DNA of 9,442 nucleotides, from positions 1-9,442 of the forward strand of contig JALRDI010000242.1 of NCBI GenBank assembly GCA_023257035.1, read 5' to 3'. This DNA comes from Ilumatobacteraceae bacterium. GTDB taxonomy: Bacteria > Actinomycetota > Acidimicrobiia > Acidimicrobiales > Ilumatobacteraceae. This document shows positions 1 to 6,691 of this stretch, piece after piece (positions within the stretch are counted from its first letter, which is position 1; each line of letters starts with the position of its first letter). The position numbers were made by a program, and so were the translations under genes. The notes beneath the pieces are model-generated. The model ran no database searches, had not been told where the DNA came from, and was given only the letters and a program-made list of their open reading frames with translations.

Positions 1-2241
1 GACCGCGTCAATGACTGCGTTCTGGATCGCCGGGGTGCTGCCAATTGTTGACGCCTCACCAATACCTTTTGCGCCGAGTGGGTTGAGCGGTGATGGTGTC
101 TCAGTTGAGTGGACATCAAATGAGGGCATCTCGGGTGCCGCGGGCAACCCATAGTCAGCAAAGTTTGCTGTGAGAGGGTTGCCGTCACCGTCGAATCGAA
201 CCTCCTCGTAGAGGGCCTGACCGACGCCAGATGCGATTCCTCCATGTTGCTGGCCTTCGACGATCACTGGGTTGAGAACCGTTCCGCAATCATCGACTGC
301 GATATGGCGAACAATGGTGACACGACCGGTTTCGGTGTCGACTTCAACGACTGCAACATGGGCGCCGAATGGGAATGTCGCACCCTGTTGATTGAAGACG
401 TGGTCGGCCGAAAGTTGCTCGCCATCGGCTTCAACTTGTTGGGCTATGTCTGACCACGTGCAAACGGTTGCAGGGACCCCAGCCACGTGAAAGGTTCCGT
501 TCGTGGCGTCGATAACAACATCGGCGACGTCAGCTTCAAGTTGTTGGGCTGCGATTGATCGAGCGTGCTCGATGAGCGCATCTCGAGCGCCGACGACGGC
601 CGAACCACCGAGTTGGAGCGAGCGTGATCCGCCTGTCCCACCGCCTCGAGGAAGTAGGTCGGTGTCACCATCTACATGTGTGATGCGATCGATTGGGATA
701 CCGGTCGCAGCTGACACGATCATTGCGTATGAGGTTGCGTGTCCCTGCCCATGCGCCGCAGTTCCTGCTGCGATTGTGGCGGACCCGTCTTGGTGAACTG
801 TGACGGCTGCGTATTCTTCTGAACTTCCCCCGGCAGTGATTTCGACGTAGCTGGCGATTCCGATACCAAGTTGGTTGCGATCGCCTCGTGCCCTCCGCTC
901 GGATTGTTCCTTCCTCAATGACTCGTAGTCGGCGAGTTGAGCGGCGGTCTCGAGCGTGTGGAGGTAGCGACCGGAGTCGTAGGTGTTGCCAGTTGGCGTG
1001 GTGAAGGGGAAGACGTCATCGCCCAGCAGGTTGCGACGTCGCAGTTCAATGGGGTCAATGTTGAGTTCGTGTGCGGCTTGATCGATGAGGCGTTCAACCA
1101 TGGCTGTCGCCTCTGGTCGTCCCGCGCCTCGATACGCGCCCACACAGGTTGTATTTGTTGTTGCACTGATTGCGTGGGCTTGGAAGGCGGGGACGGCGTA
1201 GGTGCCGGGAGCCATTCGGCGCGTTCCTCCCACGAGTGCTGCCCCGACTGTGGGGTATGCGCCGGCGTCTCCGAGGACTCTGAACCGAAATCCTGTCAGC
1301 ACGCCGTCCGCATCGAACCCTGCCTCGGCCCATTGCACCTGTCCGCGTCCGTGCGGCATCGTCAGCATGTCTTCAGACCGCGATGGGGCCCAGAGCACTG
1401 GACGATTGAGGTGGCGGGCGGCAGCAGCGATAGCGGTGTACTCGTGGTGAAGGCCTGCTTTGCCGCCGAATCCACCTCCAACTGCAGGGGTGCGAACCCG
1501 CACGGTGTCACGATCCATCGACATGGCGGCTGCGAGTTGATCACGCAACATGTGTGGCATTTGCGTTGATGCCCACAGGGTGAACTTGGCATCACCGGTC
1601 GCTGGCTCTGCGAGACATGCATCCGGTTCCATCGAACCGACGACAACTCGTTGATTTACATACGTTCCACGAACCACCGATTCTGAGATCGAATCAAGGT
1701 CGATCGGAGCGTCGCTCACTTCAACAAAGGCGAGATTTCCTTCGTCTCCCTCAAAGAGCTTGGGAGCATCGTCCGACACGGCAGCCTCAAGGTCGGTTAC
1801 CGATGGCAAGACGTCGATGTCTGCCCACACGAGTTGGGCGGCATCTGAGGCTGCTGCCCGGTTCTCTGCGATGACGAGCGCTATTGGTTCGCCGACATAT
1901 CGAACAGTGTCGATAGCGATCGGGTGTCGGGCAAACCGCGGGCCGATTGGCACGAAACCGTGGTGAGCGTCGACCCCTAACTCATCTCGAAGTTGGGTGC
2001 CGGTGATGACGGCAACGACACCGTCAATGGTGGATGCATCATCGGTGTGAACTTCACGGATGAGTCCGTGTGCAACGGGTGACGGCACGAAAATTGCGTG
2101 CAGAGCGCCGTTGACGACATGTTGAGGGAGGTCAGCGGTGTAGTGCGCACCTCCGTTTAACAACTTGGGGTCTTCGCTTCTAAGGACTCTCGTTCCGAGG
2201 ATCGATCCATGCAAATTCGAGGCATCCGAGGTTTGCGTCAT
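1..2241 (-). CDS. Molybdenum hydroxylase large subunit, form II CoxL / xanthine dehydrogenase family (3' end off window)
   Basis: The minus frame is open for 747 codons from an ATG at 2241 to the left edge. It would encode the catalytic molybdopterin-cytosine-dinucleotide subunit of a xanthine dehydrogenase/CO dehydrogenase-type hydroxylase, which normally works with an FAD subunit and a 2Fe-2S subunit. Family landmarks appear in order: an N-terminal GTRVLRSEDPKLLNGG stretch, STQMPH (residues 225-230), GGGFGGK (255-261), GAYRGAGR (368-375), and the C-terminal KGIGEAST block with the candidate catalytic Glu729. True CO dehydrogenases (form I) have AYRCSFR, whose Cys binds copper. Here the loop is AYRGAGR, the form II signature, so CO oxidation is doubtful and the substrate is unknown (aldehyde, purine or other heterocycle). 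Relatives are about 780-800 residues, so only a short tail should be missing. No partner subunit lies to the right; if they are clustered they would be beyond the left edge. No Shine-Dalgarno is visible, and a TACGGT box 6 bases upstream suggests a leaderless mRNA. Confidence in the family is high; the substrate is not known. Confidence 0.95.
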   Translation of the reverse strand, partial: MTQTSDASNLHGSILGTRVLRSEDPKLLNGGAHYTADLPQHVVNGALHAIFVPSPVAHGLIREVHTDDASTIDGVVAVITGTQLRDELGVDAHHGFVPIGPRFARHPIAIDTVRYVGEPIALVIAENRAAASDAAQLVWADIDVLPSVTDLEAAVSDDAPKLFEGDEGNLAFVEVSDAPIDLDSISESVVRGTYVNQRVVVGSMEPDACLAEPATGDAKFTLWASTQMPHMLRDQLAAAMSMDRDTVRVRTPAVGGGFGGKAGLHHEYTAIAAAARHLNRPVLWAPSRSEDMLTMPHGRGQVQWAEAGFDADGVLTGFRFRVLGDAGAYPTVGAALVGGTRRMAPGTYAVPAFQAHAISATTNTTCVGAYRGAGRPEATAMVERLIDQAAHELNIDPIELRRRNLLGDDVFPFTTPTGNTYDSGRYLHTLETAAQLADYESLRKEQSERRARGDRNQLGIGIASYVEITAGGSSEEYAAVTVHQDGSATIAAGTAAHGQGHATSYAMIVSAATGIPIDRITHVDGDTDLLPRGGGTGGSRSLQLGGSAVVGARDALIEHARSIAAQQLEADVADVVIDATNGTFHVAGVPATVCTWSDIAQQVEADGEQLSADHVFNQQGATFPFGAHVAVVEVDTETGRVTIVRHIAVDDCGTVLNPVIVEGQQHGGIASGVGQALYEEVRFDGDGNPLTANFADYGLPAAPEMPSFDVHSTETPSPLNPLGAKGIGEASTIGSTPAIQNAVIDAV

Positions 2242-2247
2242 GCTTTG

Positions 2248-2257
2248 ACCGTAGTTT
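2248..2257. promoter_or_regulatory. Candidate divergent promoter with shared -10 elements
   Basis: On the minus strand TACGGT (2253 to 2248) lies 6 bases before the ATG of the CoxL-like gene. On the plus strand TAGTTT (2252-2257) lies 7 bases before a GTG (2265) of the transporter gene. Both fit the TANNNT actinobacterial -10 pattern at the distance expected when the start codon is the first transcribed codon (leaderless mRNA). The two boxes share the TA at 2252-2253. No strong -35 hexamer is seen on either side. The gap between the two reading frames is too short for two ordinary separate promoters. This is inferred from pattern and spacing only. Confidence 0.5.
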
Positions 2258-2264
2258 GTCGGAC

Positions 2265-3374
2265 GTGCGCCGGCCGACCCCTCTTTACCTCGTGAGTTTT
2301 GCTGTCACGGGATTTGCGTTGACCATGATCGGACCATCGCTGTCGACGCTGCGCGAGCGCACCGGTTCGTCGATTTCAGAAATCGGTTCACTCTTTCTTG
2401 CATTGCAGCTCGGTTTCATCATTGGGTCGGTCGTTGCGGGACGAATCCTTGACAGGTTTGATGGCCATCGCGTCTACGCAACTGGTTTCATCTTGGTTGC
2501 AGGTGCGCTGATGGTGGTTCCGATGGCAGCCTCTCTGACAGCGCTGTGGTTCGTCATGGTCGCAATAGGGATGGCGTCATCGCTGAGCGACGTCACTGCG
2601 AACACGCTTCTTATGTGGCATCTCGGCGAACACGTTGGCCGAGCAATGAACCTGTTGCATTTCAGCTTTGGAGTCGGTGCCCTTGTTGCTCCTGTAATTG
2701 TTGCGTTCGGTGTTGATGCTGCGGCTCGACTCGGCGGAGTTGTTGCGCTCGTGATGGCGGTCTGGGCGCTCGGTGTCTCATCTCCAATTGCTCCTCAGGT
2801 CAGACGAGATGACCAGTCGACAGCCACACGGAGAGTGTTGGGTATCGCTGCCGTGTTCTTCTTTGTCTACGTCGGTGTCGAGATCGGATTTGCTGGCTGG
2901 ATTCACACCTATGCCGGCGAGGTTGGCTTCAGTTCAAGGGGAGCGACGTTGATGACGACAGGCTTCTGGATTTCGTTCACCGGAGGAAGGCTGATGTCAG
3001 CCTGGGTCTCGGGACGAATTCGACCAAAGGTTGTCATGGTGGCGTCTGGAACCGCAACGGTTCTCGCCGCAGTCATTCTCGTCGTGTCGCAGGGAGGCGC
3101 GACCGGCTTGTGGATCGGAGCCGTCATGATGGGGCTCGCGACAGCCCCACAATTCCCGGTGATGATTGCGTACCTCGAGAGAAGGATTCAGCTTTCGGGC
3201 TCAGATACGTCATGGTTCATGACAGCCGCAGGCATGGGCGGGCTCGCATTTCCATATTTCATCGGCCAGATGATCGATGCTGCAGGGACAGCGATCTTCC
3301 CCTGGATAGTGCTCGGCCTTGCAGTAGTTGCGATGGCAGCCTTTACGCGAGCCAACGCCGTTCTTGGCGGTTAG
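2265..3374 (+). CDS. Major facilitator superfamily transporter, 12 helices
   Basis: This is an inner-membrane secondary transporter of about 369 residues. Twelve hydrophobic segments can be read, six on each side of a charged central loop (around residue 184-190, with RRDDQ and RR). The MFS motif A (G-x-x-x-D-R-x-G/D-R/H-R) is clear as AGRILDRFDGHR at residues 58-69, between helices 2 and 3. The second half, with VGVEIGFAGWIHTYA at the start of helix 7 and GGRLMSAW in helix 8, resembles FHS/MFSD4-like sugar porters more than drug exporters, but the substrate cannot be assigned. I chose the GTG at 2265 because a TAGTTT box sits 7 bases before it; an in-frame TTG at 2256 would add three residues but overlaps that box. 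The gene is divergent from the molybdenum hydroxylase gene, probably from a shared promoter region, so co-regulation and transport of its substrate or product are plausible inferences. It ends 3 bases from the convergent CNBD gene. Confidence 0.88.
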   Translation: MRRPTPLYLVSFAVTGFALTMIGPSLSTLRERTGSSISEIGSLFLALQLGFIIGSVVAGRILDRFDGHRVYATGFILVAGALMVVPMAASLTALWFVMVAIGMASSLSDVTANTLLMWHLGEHVGRAMNLLHFSFGVGALVAPVIVAFGVDAAARLGGVVALVMAVWALGVSSPIAPQVRRDDQSTATRRVLGIAAVFFFVYVGVEIGFAGWIHTYAGEVGFSSRGATLMTTGFWISFTGGRLMSAWVSGRIRPKVVMVASGTATVLAAVILVVSQGGATGLWIGAVMMGLATAPQFPVMIAYLERRIQLSGSDTSWFMTAAGMGGLAFPYFIGQMIDAAGTAIFPWIVLGLAVVAMAAFTRANAVLGG

Positions 3375-3377
3375 CGC

Positions 3378-3797
3378 TTAGTGCTGGTGGTGCGTGCTGT
3401 TCTCGACGACACGAGCAGCAACGATCGGCAGCATCTTCGCGGCAACAGATGGAACCTCTTGGATGAGGTCACCGAATGCTCGACCGTCAAGATGCAATGC
3501 CTTCACGTCGGTCTTTGCCGTCACCGTTGCATCGCGACGGGCATGGGTGAGAACGGCCATCTCGCCAGCAAACCCGCCAGGACCGATGTCGGCGACGTGC
3601 TGTCCGGCGCGGGTGACTTCAAGGGTTCCATCAACGACAACAACCATTTCGTGGGCGCCTGACCCCTCGTTCATGAGAGCGGTTCCAGCCGAAAAGTTGA
3701 GTTCGGTCGTAATTGCCGCAACCGCGTCGAGTTCATCTTCGTCGAGGTCTGCAAACAGTGGAATTGATACGAGGTGCTGGTGGTACGCGTGTGCCAT
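3378..3797 (-). CDS. Stand-alone cyclic nucleotide-binding domain protein
   Basis: This is a 139-residue cytosolic protein that is almost entirely one CAP-family cyclic-nucleotide-binding domain. The N-terminal helix LFADLDEDELDAVA (residues 14-27) leads into the beta-roll, with MNEGSGAHEMVVVVDGTLEV at 42-61. The phosphate-binding cassette follows at 74-92 (GGFAGEMAVLTHARRDATV), with Gly78, Glu79 and Arg88. The C-terminal helix (DGRAFGDLIQEVPSVAAKML) closes the domain. There is no helix-turn-helix, kinase, channel or cyclase domain, so it is not a Crp-type activator; it could be a free sensor or a partner subunit. The residue after the cassette arginine, usually Ser/Thr in cAMP/cGMP binders, is Asp89, so ligand binding is uncertain. 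The tail is His-rich (STHHQH). The ATG is well supported by an AGGGAG ribosome site 6 bases upstream. The gene converges on the MFS gene. Ligand and target are unknown. Confidence 0.9.
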   Translation of the reverse strand: MAHAYHQHLVSIPLFADLDEDELDAVAAITTELNFSAGTALMNEGSGAHEMVVVVDGTLEVTRAGQHVADIGPGGFAGEMAVLTHARRDATVTAKTDVKALHLDGRAFGDLIQEVPSVAAKMLPIVAARVVENSTHHQH

Positions 3798-3803
3798 TGT
3801 TTT

Positions 3804-3809
3804 CTCCCT
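3804..3809 (-). promoter_or_regulatory. Ribosome binding site of the CNBD gene
   Basis: AGGGAG on the minus strand, 6 bases before the ATG at 3797. It is the clearest Shine-Dalgarno in the window and fixes the start of the CNBD gene. Confidence 0.75.
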
Positions 3810-3815
3810 GTGAGG

Positions 3816-3831
3816 CCCGCTTCGGAACGGG
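3816..3831 (-). promoter_or_regulatory. Small hairpin in the CNBD gene 5' leader
   Basis: On the minus strand CCCGTT-CCGA-AGCGGG can pair as a six-base stem (one G-U) with a four-base loop. It lies 6 bases upstream of the AGGGAG ribosome site and downstream of the predicted promoter, so it would be in the mRNA leader. It has no U-tract and is not a terminator. It may be a stability or translation element, or chance. Confidence 0.35.
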
Positions 3832-3848
3832 ATCTCTTGTGTGCCCTC

Positions 3849-3877
3849 ACCTTAGTCACATTGTGAACGTGTGTAAG
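3849..3877 (-). promoter_or_regulatory. Candidate sigma-70-type promoter of the CNBD gene
   Basis: On the minus strand CTTACA (3877 to 3872) is followed after exactly 17 bases by TAAGGT (3854 to 3849). This matches 4 of 6 bases of the -35 consensus and the TANNNT -10 pattern. Transcription would start near 3842, giving a leader of about 45 bases that carries the small hairpin and the AGGGAG site. The call is from sequence pattern only. Confidence 0.5.
3856..3866. promoter_or_regulatory. Operator-like palindrome in the promoter spacer
   Basis: TCACA-T-TGTGA is a perfect 11-base palindrome lying wholly between the predicted -35 and -10 boxes of the CNBD gene. It uses the same half-site letters as CRP sites (TGTGA/TCACA) but in the inverted order and with a one-base centre, so it is not a standard CRP site. 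A protein bound here would be expected to control the promoter. It also lies about 90 bases upstream of the plus-strand DUF429-like gene. Confidence 0.4.
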
Positions 3878-3903
3878 TGTCAGATTGGGCACACCACGGA
3901 AGA

Positions 3904-3921
3904 GGTCAATCGCTGGGTCAA
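3904..3921 (+). repeat. Short direct repeat GGTCAA, 12-base period
   Basis: GGTCAA occurs at 3904-3909 and again at 3916-3921 in the 158-base gap between the CNBD gene and the DUF429-like gene, 35-50 bases before the latter's start. The spacing is close to one helical turn, so it could be a tandem activator site. The hexamer is short and could recur by chance. Confidence 0.25.
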
Positions 3922-3955
3922 ATGAGGTGCCAGCGCAGCATGCGAGACTTGGTGG

Positions 3956-4864
3956 GTGAAATCCTCTAGGCCATCAGATCGGTGTTTTGACCGATATGTG
4001 ATGATCGATTGGAGTGCGAATTCATCCCCCAAGAAAGGGAAGGATTCAATCTGGATTGCAGTTGCCGACAGCGACGGCCGTGTTGAGGCGCTGGGTAACC
4101 CGCCTACACGTCATGAAGCAACTGCTCTGCTCATCGCCGAGTTGAGCAAGACAGCTGGTCGAACGCTTGTTGGTTGTGATTTTTCCTTTGGGTATCCGTC
4201 GGGTTTCATCACCGCATTGATTGATGAACGAGCGGCCAATTGGCGCGATCTGTGGTTGTGGGTGCGTGATCGAATACACGACGACGAAACGAATCGAAAT
4301 AACCGATTTGCTGTTGCCGCGGAAATGAATGATCTGTGTGAGCGGTCGGTCTCTTCCAGGCCATTGTGGGGATACCCCGGCGCTCAGGCGCTCGGGGGCG
4401 TTTCTCGTTATCGACCTGATTCGTATGCCCCATTTGATGAATTTCGTCTCACTGAGCAGCGAGTCCGGTCTGAGGGCCACCGGCCATTTAGTTCTTGGCA
4501 ACTCGCGTACCCGGGCAGCGTCGGGAGCCAGATGCTGATGGGTATGGCATGGATCGAGGGTCTACGTCGCATCGGCGATCTCGATGAGCGGGTCAGCATC
4601 TGGCCGTTTGAGACCGGAGTCGGAGAAATGTCACTTGAGGGCACGTCAGGCGAGGTTGTCTTCGCCGAAGTCTGGCCAAGCATGTTTGAAATTGATAGGA
4701 GCCGGCACGAGATTCTCGACGCGGCTCAGGTCATGACGGTTGTTGAACGTTTGGCACAAGCTGATGCTGATCTTTCACTTCGCAAATGGGCAAGCCCTCA
4801 GCTATCTGATGAGGAACAAGCGATCGTTCTTCGTGAAGAGGGTTGGACACTCGGTGTTCTCTAA
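3956..4864 (+). CDS. DUF429-like protein with RNase-H-type acidic residues, function unknown
   Basis: This is a 302-residue soluble protein without signal peptide or membrane helix. Four acidic positions have the spacing and context of the RNase-H-fold/DUF429 pattern: VMIDWSA (Asp18), VGCDFSFGYP (Asp75), FAEVWPS (Glu238) and ILDAAQV (Asp255). Between them are an asparagine-rich NRNNRF (113-118), followed by an Ala/Glu helix, and an SWQLAYPGSVGSQMLMG block (180-196), both of which look conserved rather than random. A lysine-rich SPKKGKDSIWIA loop follows strand 1, as expected for a substrate-binding hairpin. The enzymatic role is not established; a nucleic-acid or nucleotide phosphodiester activity is only an inference from the fold-like pattern. 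The start is a GTG at 3956; internal GTG/ATG codons at 3998-4003 lie directly before the first motif and would leave almost no N-terminus. Its own promoter is not clear. The next gene starts 97 bases downstream on the same strand. Confidence 0.75.
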   Translation: MKSSRPSDRCFDRYVMIDWSANSSPKKGKDSIWIAVADSDGRVEALGNPPTRHEATALLIAELSKTAGRTLVGCDFSFGYPSGFITALIDERAANWRDLWLWVRDRIHDDETNRNNRFAVAAEMNDLCERSVSSRPLWGYPGAQALGGVSRYRPDSYAPFDEFRLTEQRVRSEGHRPFSSWQLAYPGSVGSQMLMGMAWIEGLRRIGDLDERVSIWPFETGVGEMSLEGTSGEVVFAEVWPSMFEIDRSRHEILDAAQVMTVVERLAQADADLSLRKWASPQLSDEEQAIVLREEGWTLGVL

Positions 4865-4933
4865 GCATTTCCGCTGAATTCATCAACCTGAACCCCCTCA
4901 GAAATTCGCCGACATCTGGGGCTGTTAGTCGTT

Positions 4934-4957
4934 TACCGTCTGGTCACCGTTCGAGGG
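4934..4957 (+). promoter_or_regulatory. Candidate -10 box and ribosome site of the BTAD regulator gene
   Basis: In the 97-base gap after the DUF429-like gene, TACCGT (4934-4939) fits TANNNT. GAGGG (4953-4957) lies 4 bases before the ATG at 4962, a short but usable Shine-Dalgarno spacing. The -35 region (around 4911-4916, GACATC) is weak. Read-through from the upstream gene is equally possible. Confidence 0.3.
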
Positions 4958-4961
4958 TTAT

Positions 4962-6686
4962 ATGCGAAGCACCGAAGATGTCCAGCGGCTTTCTGTCGTC
5001 GATCGCAGTCTTGTTGGCCTCTTCGCGACCGGAAGCACATTGTTTCTCATCTTCTGGATGCAACCTGATGAGGTACACCTTCGTGGCTGGCTGTCGGGTG
5101 TGCTTTCACAAGATTCGGGGCGGATCTCAGGCGAGTTGACACGTGTTGCTCTTGAGCTCGTATTGCTTGTGATCACCATCGGCCTCGGCGCTTCGGTCGT
5201 TCTACGATTTCTGTCGACACGTCGTCGTGAAACCGACAGGACAGACGACAGTGAAGATGGATCTCCAATCCGATGTGCTGAGGTTGGCTACTCCACCCGT
5301 ATCGATCTTGTTGCGCGCACAATTGCGACGCTTTCACTTGAGGAGCCGTTTACACATCTCTCGATCATCGGGGATCGGGACGGCAGGTGCGGTCTTCAAT
5401 GGAACGTCACGCCGTTATTTGAGGCTCCACCGGGTTGGACGGTCGAGTCGACGACAATCTGGTTTCTTGATCACGCAGCAACATTCGACACGGGTGACTT
5501 TCCTTTCCCCGTGCTCGTATGTGTCGGGTCGTCAGAAAGCGGGTGCGAATATTTCGTCGATATTGCGACCATTGGTGGAGTTGGATTTGTTGGTGCTGGC
5601 TCATCGCTTGCCCGCGACGTTCTTCGGGAGAGGTGGAATGCGTCGCCGTGGAATCGATTGAGGTCCGCAACAGGTGCTCCGGAAATCGATGCGTATCTCG
5701 TTGATGAGGTGTCAGATGATTTCGCAGGTCTGATTTTTGACATTTCCACTGATGGTATTCAGAGCACTTGGTCACCGCGTGGCCGACCGTGGCAGGTGCA
5801 TCATCCGCTACCTGGCAATGATGATCTGTGCGGCAACAAACATTTGCCAGACGGAGGGGTTACATCGGTTGCGACCAAGGATGATCAATTGGCTGACACG
5901 AGCTCAGATGAGTTCGTTGATGAACAGTCCGGTGGTTATTCGTTCTTGGTTCGTGTTCTCGGGGAAGTTGTAGTGCAGACGGCTGATGGACATGCGGTTG
6001 TGTTTGAGCGTGGACGTTCTCAGGAATTACTTGCGTGGCTTGTCACCCACCGTGAGCGACCAACTCGGTCATCAGCAAGATCTGCGATTTGGGACGCTGC
6101 AGTCCGGCCGACCACCTTTGCAAATGTTGTGTCCGACATTCGTCGAACGTTGACGCGCGCAGTTGAGGAAGAAACATCATCGGACTGGATTCAACGAGAT
6201 ACCGGAGACGATCTCGTCATCGACGATCGAATTGTGAGCGATGCTGCGCTCTTAGATCACGCAGTTCGAAGGTCACGGGGGTTGTCGCCGGAGGAGGTGA
6301 TCTCGTGTTTGCATTGGCCAGTGTCGTTACTTCGCGGCCTTCCATTCCAAGGCACGGTGTATCGCTGGCCAGATCCTGAGGGTCTCACATCTGAACTTGT
6401 CATGTTGTCGATCTCAGCAACGACGGCACTCGCGCAGGCCTATCTTGAGCTCGCTGACCTTGAGGGTGTGATGTGGGCGACCGGACAAGGTCTTCGAGTT
6501 CTTCCCGGTGACGAGGAACTTATTGCATTGCGAATGAGAGCCCGGGGTCGTCAAGGTGATGTCGCTGCATTGCGCCAAGAATGGGATTCTTACGAGCGGG
6601 TTCTGGCCGATGAATGGTCGGGTGGAACGCCATCGCCAATGCTGCGAAATCTGCGTCGAGAACTCCTTGAAGACCGTTCCCGTTAG
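4962..6686 (+). CDS. Membrane-anchored BTAD (SARP-like) transcriptional regulator
   Basis: This 574-residue protein has four parts. (1) Two hydrophobic segments, about 16-33 and 62-84, are followed by a basic STRRRE stop-transfer and an acidic linker, placing the rest in the cytosol. (2) A middle domain at about 105-285 contains APPGWTVESTTIWFLD and FPVLVCVGSSESG, similar to the poorly characterised central domain of actinobacterial LysM/BTAD membrane proteins. (3) A winged-helix DNA-binding domain spans about 327-420, with FLVRVLGEVVV, ELLAWLVTHRERPT, SAIWDAA and TFANVVSDIRRTL, the OmpR/SARP layout. (4) A helical bacterial transcriptional activation domain spans about 425-574, ending in TPR-like repeats (GDEELIALRMRARGRQGDV). 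Unlike classical SARPs the DNA-binding domain is in the C-terminal half and tethered to the membrane, and there is no NB-ARC ATPase. No LysM domain is visible. Targets are unknown; the convergent larCB genes and upstream DUF429-like gene are the only neighbours. The stop overlaps that of larC by 4 bases. Confidence 0.85.
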   Translation: MRSTEDVQRLSVVDRSLVGLFATGSTLFLIFWMQPDEVHLRGWLSGVLSQDSGRISGELTRVALELVLLVITIGLGASVVLRFLSTRRRETDRTDDSEDGSPIRCAEVGYSTRIDLVARTIATLSLEEPFTHLSIIGDRDGRCGLQWNVTPLFEAPPGWTVESTTIWFLDHAATFDTGDFPFPVLVCVGSSESGCEYFVDIATIGGVGFVGAGSSLARDVLRERWNASPWNRLRSATGAPEIDAYLVDEVSDDFAGLIFDISTDGIQSTWSPRGRPWQVHHPLPGNDDLCGNKHLPDGGVTSVATKDDQLADTSSDEFVDEQSGGYSFLVRVLGEVVVQTADGHAVVFERGRSQELLAWLVTHRERPTRSSARSAIWDAAVRPTTFANVVSDIRRTLTRAVEEETSSDWIQRDTGDDLVIDDRIVSDAALLDHAVRRSRGLSPEEVISCLHWPVSLLRGLPFQGTVYRWPDPEGLTSELVMLSISATTALAQAYLELADLEGVMWATGQGLRVLPGDEELIALRMRARGRQGDVAALRQEWDSYERVLADEWSGGTPSPMLRNLRRELLEDRSR

Positions 6687-6691
6687 CGGTC
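6672..6691. other. Weak inverted repeat across the convergent stop codons
   Basis: GACCG (6672-6676) and CGGTC (6687-6691) could form a five-base stem with a ten-base loop spanning the stop codons of the BTAD regulator gene and larC. No T-tract follows on either strand, so this is at best a weak bidirectional mRNA 3' structure, not a proven terminator. Confidence 0.25.

Noticed and set aside
937..1569. A 210-codon plus-strand open frame
   Set aside because: It lies fully antisense to the well-supported molybdenum hydroxylase gene, whose conserved motifs are read on the minus strand. The plus-strand translation is Cys/Gly/Ser-rich with no recognisable domain.
1..2241. Aerobic CO dehydrogenase (form I CoxL)
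   Set aside because: The active-site loop reads AYRGAGR, not AYRCSFR, so the copper-binding cysteine is missing.
3394..3813. A 139-codon plus-strand open frame with Ser/Thr runs
   Set aside because: It is the antisense shadow of the CNBD gene; its low-complexity composition is explained by the complementary codons.
3856..3866. Canonical CRP binding site
   Set aside because: The half-sites are in TCACA-N1-TGTGA order, not TGTGA-N6-TCACA, so it is recorded only as an operator-like palindrome.
5227..5661. A 144-codon plus-strand open frame
   Set aside because: It is an out-of-frame shadow inside the BTAD regulator gene, with Arg/Leu/Ser-rich sequence and no domain.
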